Below, piece by piece: positions 10,897 through 22,900 of a DNA stretch of 37,479 nucleotides. Position numbers and translations under genes: made by a program. Source of the DNA: Gymnopilus junonius (lineage: Eukaryota; Basidiomycota; Agaricomycetes; Agaricales; Galerinaceae); the NCBI GenBank assembly GCA_015501075.1, contig JADNYJ010000314.1:1-37479 (forward strand). Reading direction: 5' to 3'. The notes beneath the pieces are model-generated. The model was given only the letters and a program-made list of their open reading frames with translations, did no database searches and was not told where the DNA came from. The first letter of the stretch is position 1, and every line of letters starts with the position of its first letter.

Positions 10897-13800
10897 ATGG
10901 AAAGATCACCTCCAACAAACAGAGCAAGCCTTTCAGGGACAGGAATGAATATCGATCCCAATATGGGTAAGTTGACCCTGGGACAAAGTTCAATGGTTCG
11001 TTTTCAGGTTCTGCCTCTCTCGCCACCATCACCACCTCCAGTTTTTCTGCAATACGTTCTCCTTCTATAATCACCAATGGGCCACTAGCGAGAAATTTAT
11101 CCCTCGTCGTCTTCTTATCTAACTACTATGGCGTCTATTGCACAATCCCAGGTTTTTGGCACTCAGCAAGGTGTGATCCAGTTGTAGTGTTGTTTTCATT
11201 CTCATATTATATAAGTTCTACTGCCAGCACTGGACAGCAGACCACTGCTATTCAGACTCATATGACTACTAGTCGTCCCCCAAGTGGCCATGGTAGTCGC
11301 AGCGGGAGTCATGGAGGCGCGGCCGTGGCTGGGTCATGGTGGTGCTGTCAGTAGCCACAACCAAGTCAATCTTGAAGTCCGACCAGGACAAATTGGTGGA
11401 GCATCTGTTCTCACACCAGACAGCACTTCTAATGTACAAAGCCATCAGATGAATGGCCCCCCAAACATTACAGCAAATAGTAATAAAGGTATGGGCGGCT
11501 CTGTCATAGTATTTGAAGAGAGTTGATGAATATCTATTAATCCTTCTCACTTAGAAAACCCTGCTGCACCACCATCTGGACAACCTCAAGCGAGGGCCTG
11601 GTCAATGCCTTGCCGCAATGGAGACGACATCCAATCTTCTTGGTGAAGGTCTTCAAAAGCTACAGAGAAAGCGAGCTGGAGCCTTCGATAATGATTCAAA
11701 CCAAACAGGCAGCCAGACAGTGGTTCCCAGTAGTGTACCTGAAAACTCGATGGCTCCACCAGCTCCAAAACATCATAAGCAAACAAGACAAAAGGTGAGC
11801 GGTATCAACAATCAGGATCCTATATGTTCTGAACTGTTCTGTTTAGCCAACATTGCCACCTCAACCTATCCAAAATACAAATATCTTACCAGGACAAAGT
11901 TTGAATCCATTCAATCATACTTCTTTACATTCTGCTTTTGCAGGACAGCCATTCGGAACACTCTATAGTGTCGCTGGTATAAGTAGCCTTCCCCAAGGTT
12001 TCTCTATCCTGTATCTCTCCCTGTCCAAATGCTTACTATGTGCTCATAGTTCCCAGCATAGTCAGCAACTCAGCAACATGGGTCATTCAATGCTCAATAC
12101 CCATTCTTATTCTTGTAAGTCATGCTACCATCACATGAATACCAAAAACTAAGATGTATTAGTAGCTGCTCTCCCTGGAAATTCCGAAGAACATCCAACA
12201 CGTCAACCTTCTGAACCTGGCGTACCTAGAGGACAGCCAAACGGTCATAATAGTACCAGTTTTTGTCTGCCTGTTGAGATACAAATTAACTTGATCTTGT
12301 TGTTTACCTCCAGGGCACATGTTCAACGACATGAATGATTTACCAGCACCCACACAGGAACAACGATCTGAATTTCAGCCTCAAGGTAGGCTCATTGAAA
12401 ACACTGATAAATGGTCTGACATTAATCTGGGGGTTTTGAAGATACACCCTGAGTCGAAAGTCCGCGCAATCCAGTACAGCTTTATTTGCCACCTGATATT
12501 CAAATGCAGAGCAACTTGGGCAATGAAAACTTTCAGATCCATGCTGGCCAAAGCGCTGATTCCATGATCAACTTCGACAATGGTAATGTGGATTTCCATT
12601 CCTTGAACTTAAACATTTGAAACTTATACATATGTTGAAGATGTCTACAATGACCAGTACTATGACCTTGGTGATGTCATGGATTATCTTCCTTTCGACA
12701 GAGATGCAGATATAGAAGAGGAGGGTAGTCAAGGAGGGAACGAAGATCCAGGCGATGAAGATCTGGGCGACAATGAACAAGGTAGTGTTGATTTCATTTT
12801 TGACTTATTATTTTCATCCCTATCTTAATTATTTCTATTACCAAGAAATTGATGAAACATCACCCTCAGAGGATGAAAGAGCAGCAGAAGCTGTAATTCG
12901 TCATTCTGGTCACGCTTCACAAGCTGCAGACAAAGACAATAATTATACCTCTGTGGTCAGTGCCACAATGTAGTGCTTGAGTTTCTTTAATTTGTCTTAT
13001 AGAATCCAGGCCAAGATGTTCTTCAAGAACACCGCCAGTGCAACCGAGCAGTCCATCCTCCTCAGGAGCAGCACCTCTTTGCCATGGCTGAGCATCAGCT
13101 TGGTTGGCCATCTGTCCACATGCCAGTTGATAACCATAACAACACTGCAGAAGGAGAAGGCGAGGATCAAAATGCTGAGAGTCAAACCAGAGAAGAACAG
13201 GCGAGGAAGAACAGGCCGAGGAAGAAGAAGGTGACCAGAATACTCGTATCCGATCCAAGTCCGGTCCCTTGGAGAAGAGGAGACCCACGAATCTTAACTA
13301 CTATCATGGGACTTGGAAGGCCACCATCATTGAGAGTAAGGTCCGCTTTTGTGGCTATGTTTTTTTAAACAACGCATTCCCCAAGTGAGAGGACCATCTA
13401 CAGGAAGCAGGCTATGTGCTTACTTGTGTGATTCTCGAACATAAGGCAAAAGGAACAATGTTCTCTGATGGTGAGTGCTTCTATCAAATTATTAGCATGT
13501 TCTAATGCCGGAAACAGAGTTTGAACAGACGCGAGACATGAATGTTGTGGTAAGTGACTATACTTTCAAATCAAAAGCTTTCGCGGATGAGTTGCCCATT
13601 CCAGGTCTTCCAGGAAGCATCAACGTACTGTGGCAGATTAAAGACAGCCTGTGTCGAGCTGGTCAAGCGGCATTATAAGCATTACTTTTTTCCTGATTGC
13701 AACATAGACAATCAGGAACAGTTGCAGGCAGTCATTACCGACAATGTAGAACATCTTCTTGACGATTCAAATGAGTATCATCAAAATGGCAAGGATAGAG

Positions 13801-14352
13801 AGGTTTGATTTTCCTTTTTATGCCTTGCATGTGTCTGTTGAGACTGACAGTTGGATCTACTGACAGGGATGCACCAACAATCTTGCACATCCATGTATAC
13901 GTGATCTTTGCATTGAATTTTACTATGGTCTTGGTAAAGATTCCTTGGCTCGTCAACACCCTGAAGCATTCAGCACCACTATACCTGAATATGCTGTGGC
14001 CATTGCCATTACCTGCATAGGTTGTAAAATTTATTGAGTATTATATTCTAATAAGATTTCTCAGATTAACCACTGTATAGAAGAGTACAGGCCTGGTTAT
14101 AGAGTGAAAAGGGATTTCAATGGCAAAGGTTACCAAGATGTCCTGGATGGTGTACTAGAGGTCATCAAAGAGGTGAAAAATGATGAATATCACAATGCCA
14201 AATGGGAGGAGAATCTGCGTAGATGGGCCCACGATGGAATGTGAGTCTGGTCTCTTTGTTGCGTTCTTAGCCTGATAAGGTGCTGTAGGAAACTTTTGAA
14301 TCCCATCAAAACTGTTCGACTTCAGAAGACCACTCGTGTTGTCCTAGACTGA
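10897..14352 (+). pseudogene. DUF6532-type protein, many exons, decayed
   Basis: A long multi-exon gene whose C-terminal third resembles DUF6532, a domain of unknown function expanded in agaricomycetes. It seems to start at ATG 10897 (MERSPPTNRASLSGTGMNID). Low-complexity exons rich in Ser, Pro, Gln and Asn follow, then an acidic part (IEEEGSQGGNEDPGDEDLGD, about 12705-12770). The conserved end has TYCGRLKTACVELVKRHYKH, NLAHPCIRDLCIEFYYG, ARQHPEAFSTTIPEYAVAIA, CIEEYRPGYRVKRDFNGKGY and a basic tail ending at TGA 14350-14352. Introns with GT/AG borders are clear throughout. Damage: frame breaks near 11320, 11620 and 13200 (loss of one base within a GAAGAACAGGC repeat) and an in-frame TGA at 13386-13388. 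Its job is unknown; it lies inside the 13-kb transposon. Confidence 0.65.
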
Positions 14353-14669
14353 AAGCACACGCTCTAACCGGGAATCCTTTTCTGTTCTATCTATCCTCTC
14401 TCATATAATCCTCTACATATTCGATTTATTCACCAAATTATATGTATATAATGTATATAGGTGTGTATAGCTGCAATTGCATCATTGATTATCACTGGAT
14501 TGCGGGCGTGAAGTGGTACAATTATAGCATTTCCGAATTAAGCCACTGTTCGAAATGGTATAAAAGGAAATATATCGCCATCTTCAAGGATCTTCACAGC
14601 CAATAGAGAATGGATAGTGGATACCTTTAGTTGAAAATACCGATACTAGAAACCTCTAGATATTGTGCC
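14353..14669. other. Spacer inside the 13-kb element
   Basis: AT-rich stretch after the DUF6532-type gene. It has no open frame of note and no recognisable RNA. It runs into the right subterminal repeat array. Confidence 0.4.
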
Positions 14670-14808
14670 TCAGCATGCTATGTAGCATTCCCTAGCACTC
14701 TGTAGCATCCACATGGTGCTACTGTAGCCGAACCGAATGCTAGAGAGGCGGTACCCCTTACTACGGTGCTACATCACTATGTAGCACTCCCTAGTACTCC
14801 ATAGTCAG
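14670..14808. repeat. Right subterminal TAGCAC/GTGCTA array
   Basis: Units such as GTAGCATTCCCTAGCACTC, GTAGCATCC, GGTGCTACTGTAG, GGTGCTACATC and GTAGCACTCCCTAG occur in both orientations. They mirror the array near the left end at 2377-2480 and help define this as the right end of the same element. Confidence 0.6.
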
Positions 14809-14809
14809 G

Positions 14810-14827
14810 ACCAACTTTGCTGATGTA
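14810..14827 (-). repeat. Right terminal inverted repeat
   Basis: ACCAACTTTGCTGATGTA, the exact reverse complement of 1746-1763, followed by the second CTAG copy at 14828-14831. Confidence 0.85.
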
Positions 14828-14863
14828 CTAGTAGGGTTTATAAATAGGAATGGCTTGACATGC

Positions 14864-15584
14864 AAATATCCAACACATCGAAAAGCCAAGTGGAACTCCA
14901 GCCATAAGCGGCACCCACAGAGAGATAGAAGGAAACGATGTCCATCTGTATGATGTAAAAACAAATGGTCAAATATTGGGAATGACTTGTCTGAGAAAGT
15001 ATGTATGCACGCGAACCAGAAGAAAGATATTGCAAAGATCGGGCTGCTATAAAGGCAATTTCAAGCTGAAATTCGGGTGGAACTGGATCTGGGGCACATT
15101 TCTTCACTTCCTTCCCATATCATGGATTAAATATGACAGCGTACTAGAGGAAAGAAATTTATGAATTTAAATTTGTCCTCTGTCGAGATGTCGAGAAAAT
15201 ATATTACAAGGATAATGGCAAAAATTCCTCCAACTGCGAGAGGCAAATAGGTCAAACCCGCAAGGCCCGGGGATAGGTGGTGTGGCTTGGTGAAGACAAA
15301 TGGATAGGCCTCAAAGAGGAGGTACAGACACCCATAACCGAACTGCTTGTCCGAGCCTTCGAAGTAAACAGGCAGATGGTCATGGATTAAATGCAGAGCT
15401 TACACTGAGGTATATGGTCATTGCGATTAGCATCAGTTCATTAAAGAGGATCTTGAATGGCAGGGAGAGTACTTTACTGAAAACTTCTAGGGGTTGCAAA
15501 GGATCTCTCTCCAAAGCGGCGTAGTACCTAGTGTCATTTGTGTCTGATCGAATTCTCTTTGCCTTATAGACCAAGAGTACGGGC
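14864..15584 (-). pseudogene. MFS transporter, middle fragment
   Basis: Continuation, in gene order upstream, of the MFS gene whose end is at 1296-1705. Exons on the minus strand read PVLLVYKAKRIRSDTNDTRY, LPFKILFNELMLIAMTIYLS, FGYGCLYLLFEAYPFVFTKP, LTYLPLAVGGIFAIIL, KKCAPDPVPPEFQLEIAF and WTSFPSISLWVPLMAGVPLG, then FSMCWIF at 14864. This is the cytoplasmic loop and helices 7-10 of a DHA1-type transporter. There is an in-frame TGA at 15120-15122 where related proteins have Arg (NPR). A one-base frame break lies between EIAFIAA and PIFAISFFWF. Upstream of 15584 the gene stops at an intron acceptor; beyond it lies LINE sequence, and I cannot find the 5' half anywhere in the window. Confidence 0.8.
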
Positions 15585-15599
15585 CTAAAATGAATGAGC

Positions 15600-17280
15600 T
15601 TTGACGTAAGCTAGTAGTCAACTGTGGTTACTGATGTGTATGTCTCTGGGACTGTTAAAAAGACCACTACCCAACAAAACGCAGACTTGGCACAATATGT
15701 TGGACAAGTCAAACATGTCTCTGAAAAATCAAAGGCTTACAAAGATGGTCAGAAGCCAGAACACCCATCGCCAATTTGTATTTACTCCTATAAATCCTGC
15801 GACTGCAGGCCCAGGGCGGGTCCAACAAATGGACTGGCTGACATTATGGACAACCCAAGTAACTACTTGCGCACTGCAACTTACACACCCCGCGAAAGAA
15901 ATGAGCCAAAGGCAGAACTCCCGAGTCACGAGGGGAAGTGCCGGACCTAGCACCCCCATCTCCGAATCGATGAAAAACGACATCCTAAAGGACTCGCGAT
16001 CGAGGATCAAGGACAAAGAGGCAGCTAAGAGGTTTTTAGTTGTGAAAGAGCTAGTGCCAGAAGGTGAACGAATCACTACTGCTTCACTGTCAACTGCTCT
16101 ACTCTGGGCCACCATAGATAAAAGACTACTGACGCACAACGATTGGATCGATATGATGAGGGCTGTTGCGATCAGCCTCGACAACCTACCGGTGGAAGAA
16201 GTGATGGAAGTGGTGACCACACACATGCAGAACCTCTTCAATGACCTGGCAGACAACCTGAAGAGGGACATTGGTAAAACTTTGGAGGACGGCAAACAGG
16301 CAGTGGCCGACGAGTTGACAGCACACAAATCTCAATACTACACACTGGCAACAGAAGAACTAGAGGAGACAGTATGGCAGGAGGCCAATGCACTAAGACG
16401 ACCAACGTACGCCGACGTCCTGAGGACGAAAGTAAATGGAAACAACAAAGGCGACAACATCCGCGCAGAAGTGCTCTCGAGGGAAAGCAAAAGGAATCGG
16501 CAGATCCTCATGGACACGGTCCCAGGAGTAGCAAGTGCGGTTGCCAACTTAACCCCGATGGAAATTGTGGAGAAAGCCAACATCGCATGGGAGGCCTTAC
16601 CAGACACGGACTTCAGTCACAGCGACTCTAGGTGGGATGAGCCCGAGCCAACATCAGACCACAAACCCAGCAACTCGAGGTTCATCGTCGCCAGAGTTTT
16701 GAAGAACGGAGGAGTGATTTTGGAGATGTCGAATGAGGAAGGAGTAGAGTGGCTCAGCAGGGAGGATGCGAGGAGAGCTTTTGAAACACACTTCGGGCCC
16801 GCAACCATTAAGGATAGACAGTACTCGCTCATCATCGAATTCATCTCAACCAGCCTCAAGAACATTCTCAGTGACTGAGTCAGAAAGATAGAGGAGTACA
16901 ACGAGATCCGAAGGAACAAGATAGAACAGATCAGATGGATGCGAGATCCATCGAAGAGCTGGAACCCAACCCAGACATTTGCACACGCCATCCTTACAAC
17001 AAGAGATAGAGAAGTAGCGAATACCATCATTAAAGATGGACTAATCATTGAAGGCAGCAGGTACAAGGCAAGGAAGCTCGAGGAGGAGCCCAGGCACTGC
17101 TACAAGTGCCAGGTGATCAACGCGAACCACAAAGCCGCAGAATGCCCTGAGGCATCAGGAAAAATACTGCTAGTCTCCGAACCAATTCAGATCTGTTCAC
17201 AGCATGTGAGCACATGCGAAATCATGTCAGAGCACCTGAAAGCCATCAGAGCTTCAAAGTTTCACAGGTTAGCTGGGGGA
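15600..17280 (+). mobile_element. LINE (non-LTR) ORF1 fragment
   Basis: A gag-like ORF1 of a basidiomycete non-LTR retrotransposon. A likely start is ATG 15901 (MSQRQNSRVTRGSAGPSTPI), although the frame is open from 15634. A helical middle part is followed by RRPTYADVLRTKVNG, then SRFIVARVLKNGGVILEM, the RNA-binding-like region DARRAFETHFGPATIKDRQY, and after an in-frame TGA (16876-16878) AHAILTTRDREVANTIIKDG and a CCHC-type knuckle CYKCQVINANHKAAEC near 17095-17145. The knuckle after an FVGARKL/GGVLYEM-like block is typical of these ORF1 proteins. No reverse transcriptase or poly(A) tail follows, so the element is cut at its 3' side. The left edge abuts the truncated MFS gene. Confidence 0.7.
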
Positions 17281-17697
17281 AAGGTTCTCTTTAGACCCTT
17301 GCTCTTCAGTGCTCTGACATTCTTTGGTATGCTCTAAAAGGCTCTCTAGTATATCAAGACTGCTTGCAGGCCAGGGCTGATAGGTTGGTAACTAGTCATT
17401 GTTCGAGCTCTCCAGTGCTTTCATATTCTCTGGTGCATTTTCAGTCAATTTGAAATCACCATTAAATGATATTAATTTGGTATCGAATATCTGGTGCCAA
17501 TAGAACAATATATACAGAATAATTTGGTGTATGCAATATGAATAGTATGAAGCAATAATGATGAATGATGAACCCAAATGTGAGGAGAACATGCAGAGGG
17601 AAAACAGCAATTAATGCCAATTATAGAACAGAAGAATAGATAGGCAAACATGGATAGAGGCACGTTGAGGAGCATGCTCCTGAGCTATTGAGCTTGA
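17281..17697. repeat. GCTCT-rich array, probable element terminus
   Basis: About 400 bases without a gene. The first part carries repeated GCTCT/GTGCTCT units (around 17309-17345 and 17405-17440), resembling a transposon subterminal array. It begins where the LINE sequence ends. I did not find a matching inverted array on the far side of the region. Confidence 0.4.
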
Positions 17698-19824
17698 TCA
17701 GAATATTTCCATTCCATTGTCAGCAACATTGTCCAGGTCATTTCCATTGACTGCCTTGATATCATCTTCGTTCACTTCTTCATCGTCCTGCAGCAGATGC
17801 GTAAGATCTCCACAAGTCTTGCTAGAAATGAAAACATTCAGTACAAGCATAAACCAGGTAAATAAAGCCTACAGAATAGTAGTCAGCAGTGCTGCAGGAT
17901 AAGCGTCTGTCCATTTCTTTGACTTCTGGACCAACCCTCTCCATGTCGACATATGATAATTGAAGCTTCAAAAATGTTAGTACATAATTGAGGAGACGAC
18001 ATAATTGACATACCGTGTTTTGATGATTCCTTCTCGGAAGGGGCTCTGGACAAATCCACCTGACCTATATTCACTGATACCATGTTCAATCTGCAGTTTT
18101 TCCATTAAAAAGTTTCTAAACTTGACAAAAACAATATAAAGGCTCACTGCAATGACAACGATGAACATGATAGTCAGAGGAACTGCCTGCTTCTCCAATA
18201 TCTTCTTGGTGGTCAGCTTTTCAACCTTTGAACCATTCTTCACTGTATTGAACCATATGCCTTGTATGAGTTCCTTGATGAATGGATTGCCAAATGGCTT
18301 GGTTTCATTGAAAGTACGTTCCTGAAGTGATTATTAGTAACATTTTGAAGCCATAGCGAGAATTTACCTTGAGGTCCAGATCGCCATAGATAAAATTGGA
18401 CGACATCGTCAACCATTCAACTTTAGCTTCGATCTCCTTGGGAGATCCACTCAGCAGCCCATAGTGTCCCATGACGCATTGGCAGCCTTGGTAATAACAG
18501 TGCTAAAAAGAACATTCTTCCCATAACCAACCTAGACCGCCAAAATAGTAAGCAATAATCCAAGAAAAGACGTAGAGCATACATAGGTAATCAACTTGTC
18601 CTTCTGGACTTCATCCTTGAGCACTACCTTCAAGGCTTCATTTGCTTTTGCATTCCCAGATTCCCCAAGGATATTTGGAACATCAGTGATAATGGACCAT
18701 ATCCAGTCTGCTTTTTTGCTATCCAGTCCAGAACCCAGTTGCCGAAGCAAATCTGGGTACGAAGCCAAGACTTGGCTGTGTCAGCAAGAAAAATCAGTTC
18801 TGAGCAGGAAAAGTTGTCCCTCGTGGCCTTAGACGAAGATTTGGAAACAGGTGCTGATTTGGAAGCAGACGATTCAGATGTTGCCATCCCAGATGTGGTA
18901 GCACTGGTCAAAGAGTCTTTCTGGCCCTTGGATGACTTCTTCGAAGAAGTTTTCTTGCTGCCTGGATCTGCAAGATTGGCTTGCTCGAGCTATTGATTGA
19001 GAACGTCAGAAAGTATTAGAAGAAAGAGAGATAAATATACCCCATTGTCATTAAAAATATTAGATGGTGTTGGACGACCAGATGGTGCTTCATTCTCCTT
19101 GTCGCTCTCTGCACGCTGTTCAGCATCTTCTTCTTCAGGTGCGGCCTCTTCATCTGTCTGATCTTCTCCACCTTTCTGCACCCCACCCTCGTCTTCTGCC
19201 TGTGCCTCTTCCTCTGCCTCTACTTCGATCTCATTGGTGAAATCCGGCAAACCAGAAGGATCAATATTATTGTTCAGCTGTCAGGCAAGGGCAGCTTCTG
19301 CATTGTCCAGTAAGTTTTGAGGTGTCTTCTGCCGCTTTGCAGGGTGTTCTTCCTCATCGTTTTCATCTTCAGACAATTCTTCCTCCATTAAAGCCTTATT
19401 ACGTGCCTGTATGACTGTAGGCAAACTGCGTCAGTATTATATCAAGTAGAAGCAGATGCATTCACCTAAATCTTCCTTCGCCTTCCGGAGTTTCTCAGCT
19501 GCTTTCTTCTGAGCTGCTGTATTACCTTTATTCTGGCCCTGCTGGCCTTGCTGCTCCTGAAAAGCACAGAACGCCTGATATTCCTCAGGTGTCATAGTTA
19601 TAGTAGTCTGATCCTCAGCAGACTGAGAACCAGCAGTGGCAGCAGCCCCTCGTCCACCAGAAGCTGGAGCTTTAGATCCTGGAAAAGAAAATAACTTCAG
19701 ATTATTATATACGTAGCAACAGGGAAATACCTCTTGTGGTTTTTGTAGTCTTCTTACGCTTGCCCTGTGGGTTATCCTGGCTTGAAGCTTCTCCAGATGC
19801 TGCAGTAGATCTTCTGGTGATCAT
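17698..19824 (-). pseudogene. Second DUF6532-type protein, decayed
   Basis: Multi-exon gene starting at ATG 19824 (MITRRSTAASGEASSQDNPQ) with a basic KRKKTTKTTR stretch, then a Gln-rich part with QAFCAFQEQQGQQGQNKG and KKAAEKLRKAKEDL, an acidic part with EVEAEEEAQAEDEGG, and a Ser/Lys-rich linker SKKTSSKKSSKGQKDS. The conserved region reads SYPDLLRQLGSGLDSKKADW, PKEIEAKVEWLTMSSNFIYG, then IMFIVVIA joined by splicing to IEHGISEYRSGGFVQSPF and FNYHMSTWRGLVQKSKKW, and ends with an acidic tail at 17698. The IEH(G/A)xSEYxxGxFV pattern is the basis for the DUF6532 assignment. Damage: an in-frame TGA at 19281-19283 and a frame break near 18770. It lies directly downstream of the TET/JBP-like gene on the same strand. 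Confidence 0.6.
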
Positions 19825-19966
19825 TATGCAAATAGATATACCGGAAAGCTTAGAAGTTGAGAGTGGAAAGATGACATGGAACAAGTCAGATGTTCTGTTC
19901 TGATTTCGAAATTAAAGTCCACGTGACCATATAGCTTGGACTGCTTTACATATGACCAAATCTACT

Positions 19967-22900
19967 CTATGTTTCCAAATCTTCATCATCTTGTCTAATA
20001 AAGGACCTGAAGCAGATATTGTGAAGCCATCCATTAGCATCCTTCATCCAACCTTTGGAACAAGAATCAGTGTGGAAGACAAGAGAGGCCCTCTTTCCGA
20101 CGAAGTGCTGATTGAAATGCGAGATATCCTTGGAGGTGAAGATAACAACATCACCATTTTTGAGATCCAAGACAAGGCCTGGTTCCTTGAAAACCAACTC
20201 GCCTCCAACACAATCAGAAATGACAAGGACCAGGCAGATGTGCTGGTCTCCAGTGTCATGATGGATGCGTGTTGAGACATTGATGTTCAAGACATAACCG
20301 CCAAAGGGGTAGACTGGAGAAACACCACAGTTTGGAAGCCTTTCAATGAAATATGAGAGCTCTATGAACACACCCAGCAGAAGTGTTTCAAGCTATGTTG
20401 ACGAATACCTAATCAGCCATTTTTTCTGAAAGAACAGGTGGAGACGCACGAGCTCACATATCCAGTCAAAGACAGGCTTCAGAGCTCCATTCAGCATTTG
20501 ATAAGCAGCTGAGTTCTCCTTGGCATCCTCACTCAAACGGGGAACATTCAGACTGGTGTTGACTGGTTTCCTTCCATCTCACTGTAACATCGAGGGATCT
20601 GCATGTGAGGGTGTATTCTTACCCTGCAAATAGAATTAGACTTGGGAGATTTATAATGGCAAAGAGACTCACATTCTTTGCATACTTTTGATACACCCTT
20701 AGGTGAAGGGCGTTGAATGTGTTGTCAATGCCTTCTTCCTCCGTGTCAACATCCTGCAAAATCTCTGGTAAAATCATGTCTATGATCCCTGGCAGCCTTT
20801 TCCGTAGCTCCTCTTCCATGGCAGGGCACACAATGGCCATGACACCGCTGTCAGCGTTGTCTACTTGCAACGTCTTGCTGAAACAAGCCTATCAATTACA
20901 ATGACCTTGACGCAAAGCAACACAACTAACTCACCCATGCAAAATGTCAGTTGACAATTTAATGTATGAAGTTTTATCTGTCTTTACTCCTGATCTCAGT
21001 TGGTACTTCAGCTATTGTGACACTAGACATGAGGCACTGAGGTGGACACACTGAGTAGTGTTCATACCTTGACTTCAAAATCCTTCAAATTAGCGGCAGG
21101 TGTTGCCAGCGCAGCCAATTTTCGTTCTTCTTCTGTGAATTCAAAGCGTCCTTTCAAGTCAGTAGGGTATGTCACTTTTGCATTGCCTTCGTGAGTAGGG
21201 TTGTAATTGGTCTTCAGGGTAATCACATCGTCGGCAGCCATAGGGGCATTCCAGTCAGGCGGTGATGGCTCCTCGCATCCTTCAAAATGCCTAGAAGGGT
21301 GTGAGTCTCTTGGAGGAGTTGGTAAATGACTTGTTTCAGTGCTCGCTGGTTCTGGAATGAGAGCCTTGGCTGCAGAGATTGCTGCTTCGAAATTGACTGG
21401 TGCAATCATACCAGTATTGAGAAGGTCGAGGGAATTGCACGGAGCAGGAACACTTTCAGCACAGGCCTTCCAACTATCATCCCAGTCTCTTTGTTTGATG
21501 AAGTCACTAGACCAGAGTCGTTAGCTGAGGAAGAGAGAACATGCAAATTAGCTTACTTGTAGGTAATAAAACTGTGGAAGATGGTATCAGTTTGATGAAA
21601 GTTGGTGCAGTCGACGTCTTGGTATTTATAAAAAGTTTGTAGAAATTCACAAGGAAAGAATACTGTCATTCTTAAGGGGTATCTCTTGCGGAGCATAGCA
21701 ATAGCAGGAATAATGTCCTGTCTGATCAAGAGACCCCGTGCAGATGCTAACCAAGTCTTCAGTTTGATGACGACTAAAGAAGAATAAGACTCACTAGTTG
21801 GGTGAAGAATGAATCTCGACAATACTCCTAACGTCGAGGCATCCAGCTTGCATAGCTGGAAGAGAAAGGTCTTAACACGGGCACACGCCATTAGTACCAG
21901 AAGGTAGATTGAACCTATCACCAGATAATGAGCATGTTGTAAGGCATTAATTGAAGAACGTAATACCTGCACCAGCCAATCTGCATGCGGAAATTCCATG
22001 ATAAAGGAAATGACATAGAGTTTCAAAATCAAACGGGGTTCGGCGTCCCATGTCTCGCCATACGTCAGTTGGCCCATATCCTGGCTTGCTGGAAAGGTAC
22101 CTTTTCCAATGGGTAAGCGACCAATTGAGAAGGTGTAAGAGAATTCATACCTTGTCACCAGTGAAGCAAACTTGATTGCATTGAGGTAGTAGACAAGATG
22201 AACCAGCCCTTCTGTTGTCTCAGCTACAGTGCAGGCTGAAGCATAATGTGCTACTTTGTCAAGGATATCATTGCTTTGAGGGCTGTTATTGACTCCGGCA
22301 AAAAATGGCTGGAGTTCTTCGGTCGTCGCCCTTCCTGTAATGATACGCAGAATATCTTCAGGATGGCCTATGACTGTCTTCTTCTTCTTCTTGGGAGGGC
22401 TGATGCAGTAGCGAGCTTGAACAGCAACAGCAGAAAGAAACTGTGCAATAGCAGGCGTTTGAGGAGGTTCCTCTGCAATCCCAATGCTGCTTGCCGATGA
22501 ATAGGTCGGGGGACCCTGTGGCCTTGGACGTCCACCATTAGAGGACAGTGTGCTACCTGGACCTGGTTGTTCGGTAGTGCCAGGTTGAGAAGCAGCACTG
22601 GGCTGCTCGTCAGTAGAAGAGGATGGTGGTTCACCACTGACGTCGTCATGAGATTGAGACTCAACAGAAGAGCCGCGACTTTCAGAAGGAGGTAGGAGTG
22701 TGTCAATGGCTGCTGGGGCTATAGGGCCATTCTGAACCCAAGCATTTGCTTGGCGGTCTTCGTGAGCTGTTGCAGCCATGGTTACACCACTTCGATTGCA
22801 TCGAAGACAAATGCCACCACCTGCCCCGCCACCACCACCACCTCCTCCTCCTCCATTACTGCCTCCTCCCCCACCACCATTACCACCACCACCACCACCA

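Larger units (their letters stand above)
1746..14827. mobile_element. 13.1-kb TIR transposon, Plavaka-type, with cargo
   Basis: The ends are an 18-bp perfect inverted repeat, TACATCAGCAAAGTTGGT at 1746-1763 and its complement at 14810-14827, each flanked outside by CTAG. Weaker inverted similarity continues inward: both ends carry many GTAGCAC/TAGCAC-like hexamers and a matching GC(A/G)CAATATCT motif near 2470 and 14664. The interior holds a Plavaka-type transposase pseudogene transcribed toward the left end, an STH1-like remodeller pseudogene, a small two-exon gene and a DUF6532-type gene. The insertion lies in an intron of an MFS gene whose halves are at 1296-1705 and 14864-15584. Plavaka transposases belong to a CACTA-like fungal group; assigning the whole element to that group is inference from the only transposase inside. 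Confidence 0.8.

Noticed and set aside
12917..13288. Minus-strand frame of 123 codons
   Set aside because: Shadow of the DUF6532-type gene exons with acidic and Gln-rich content on the plus strand.
15729..16328. Minus-strand open frame of 199 codons
   Set aside because: Shadow of the LINE ORF1 frame, which carries recognisable domains on the plus strand.
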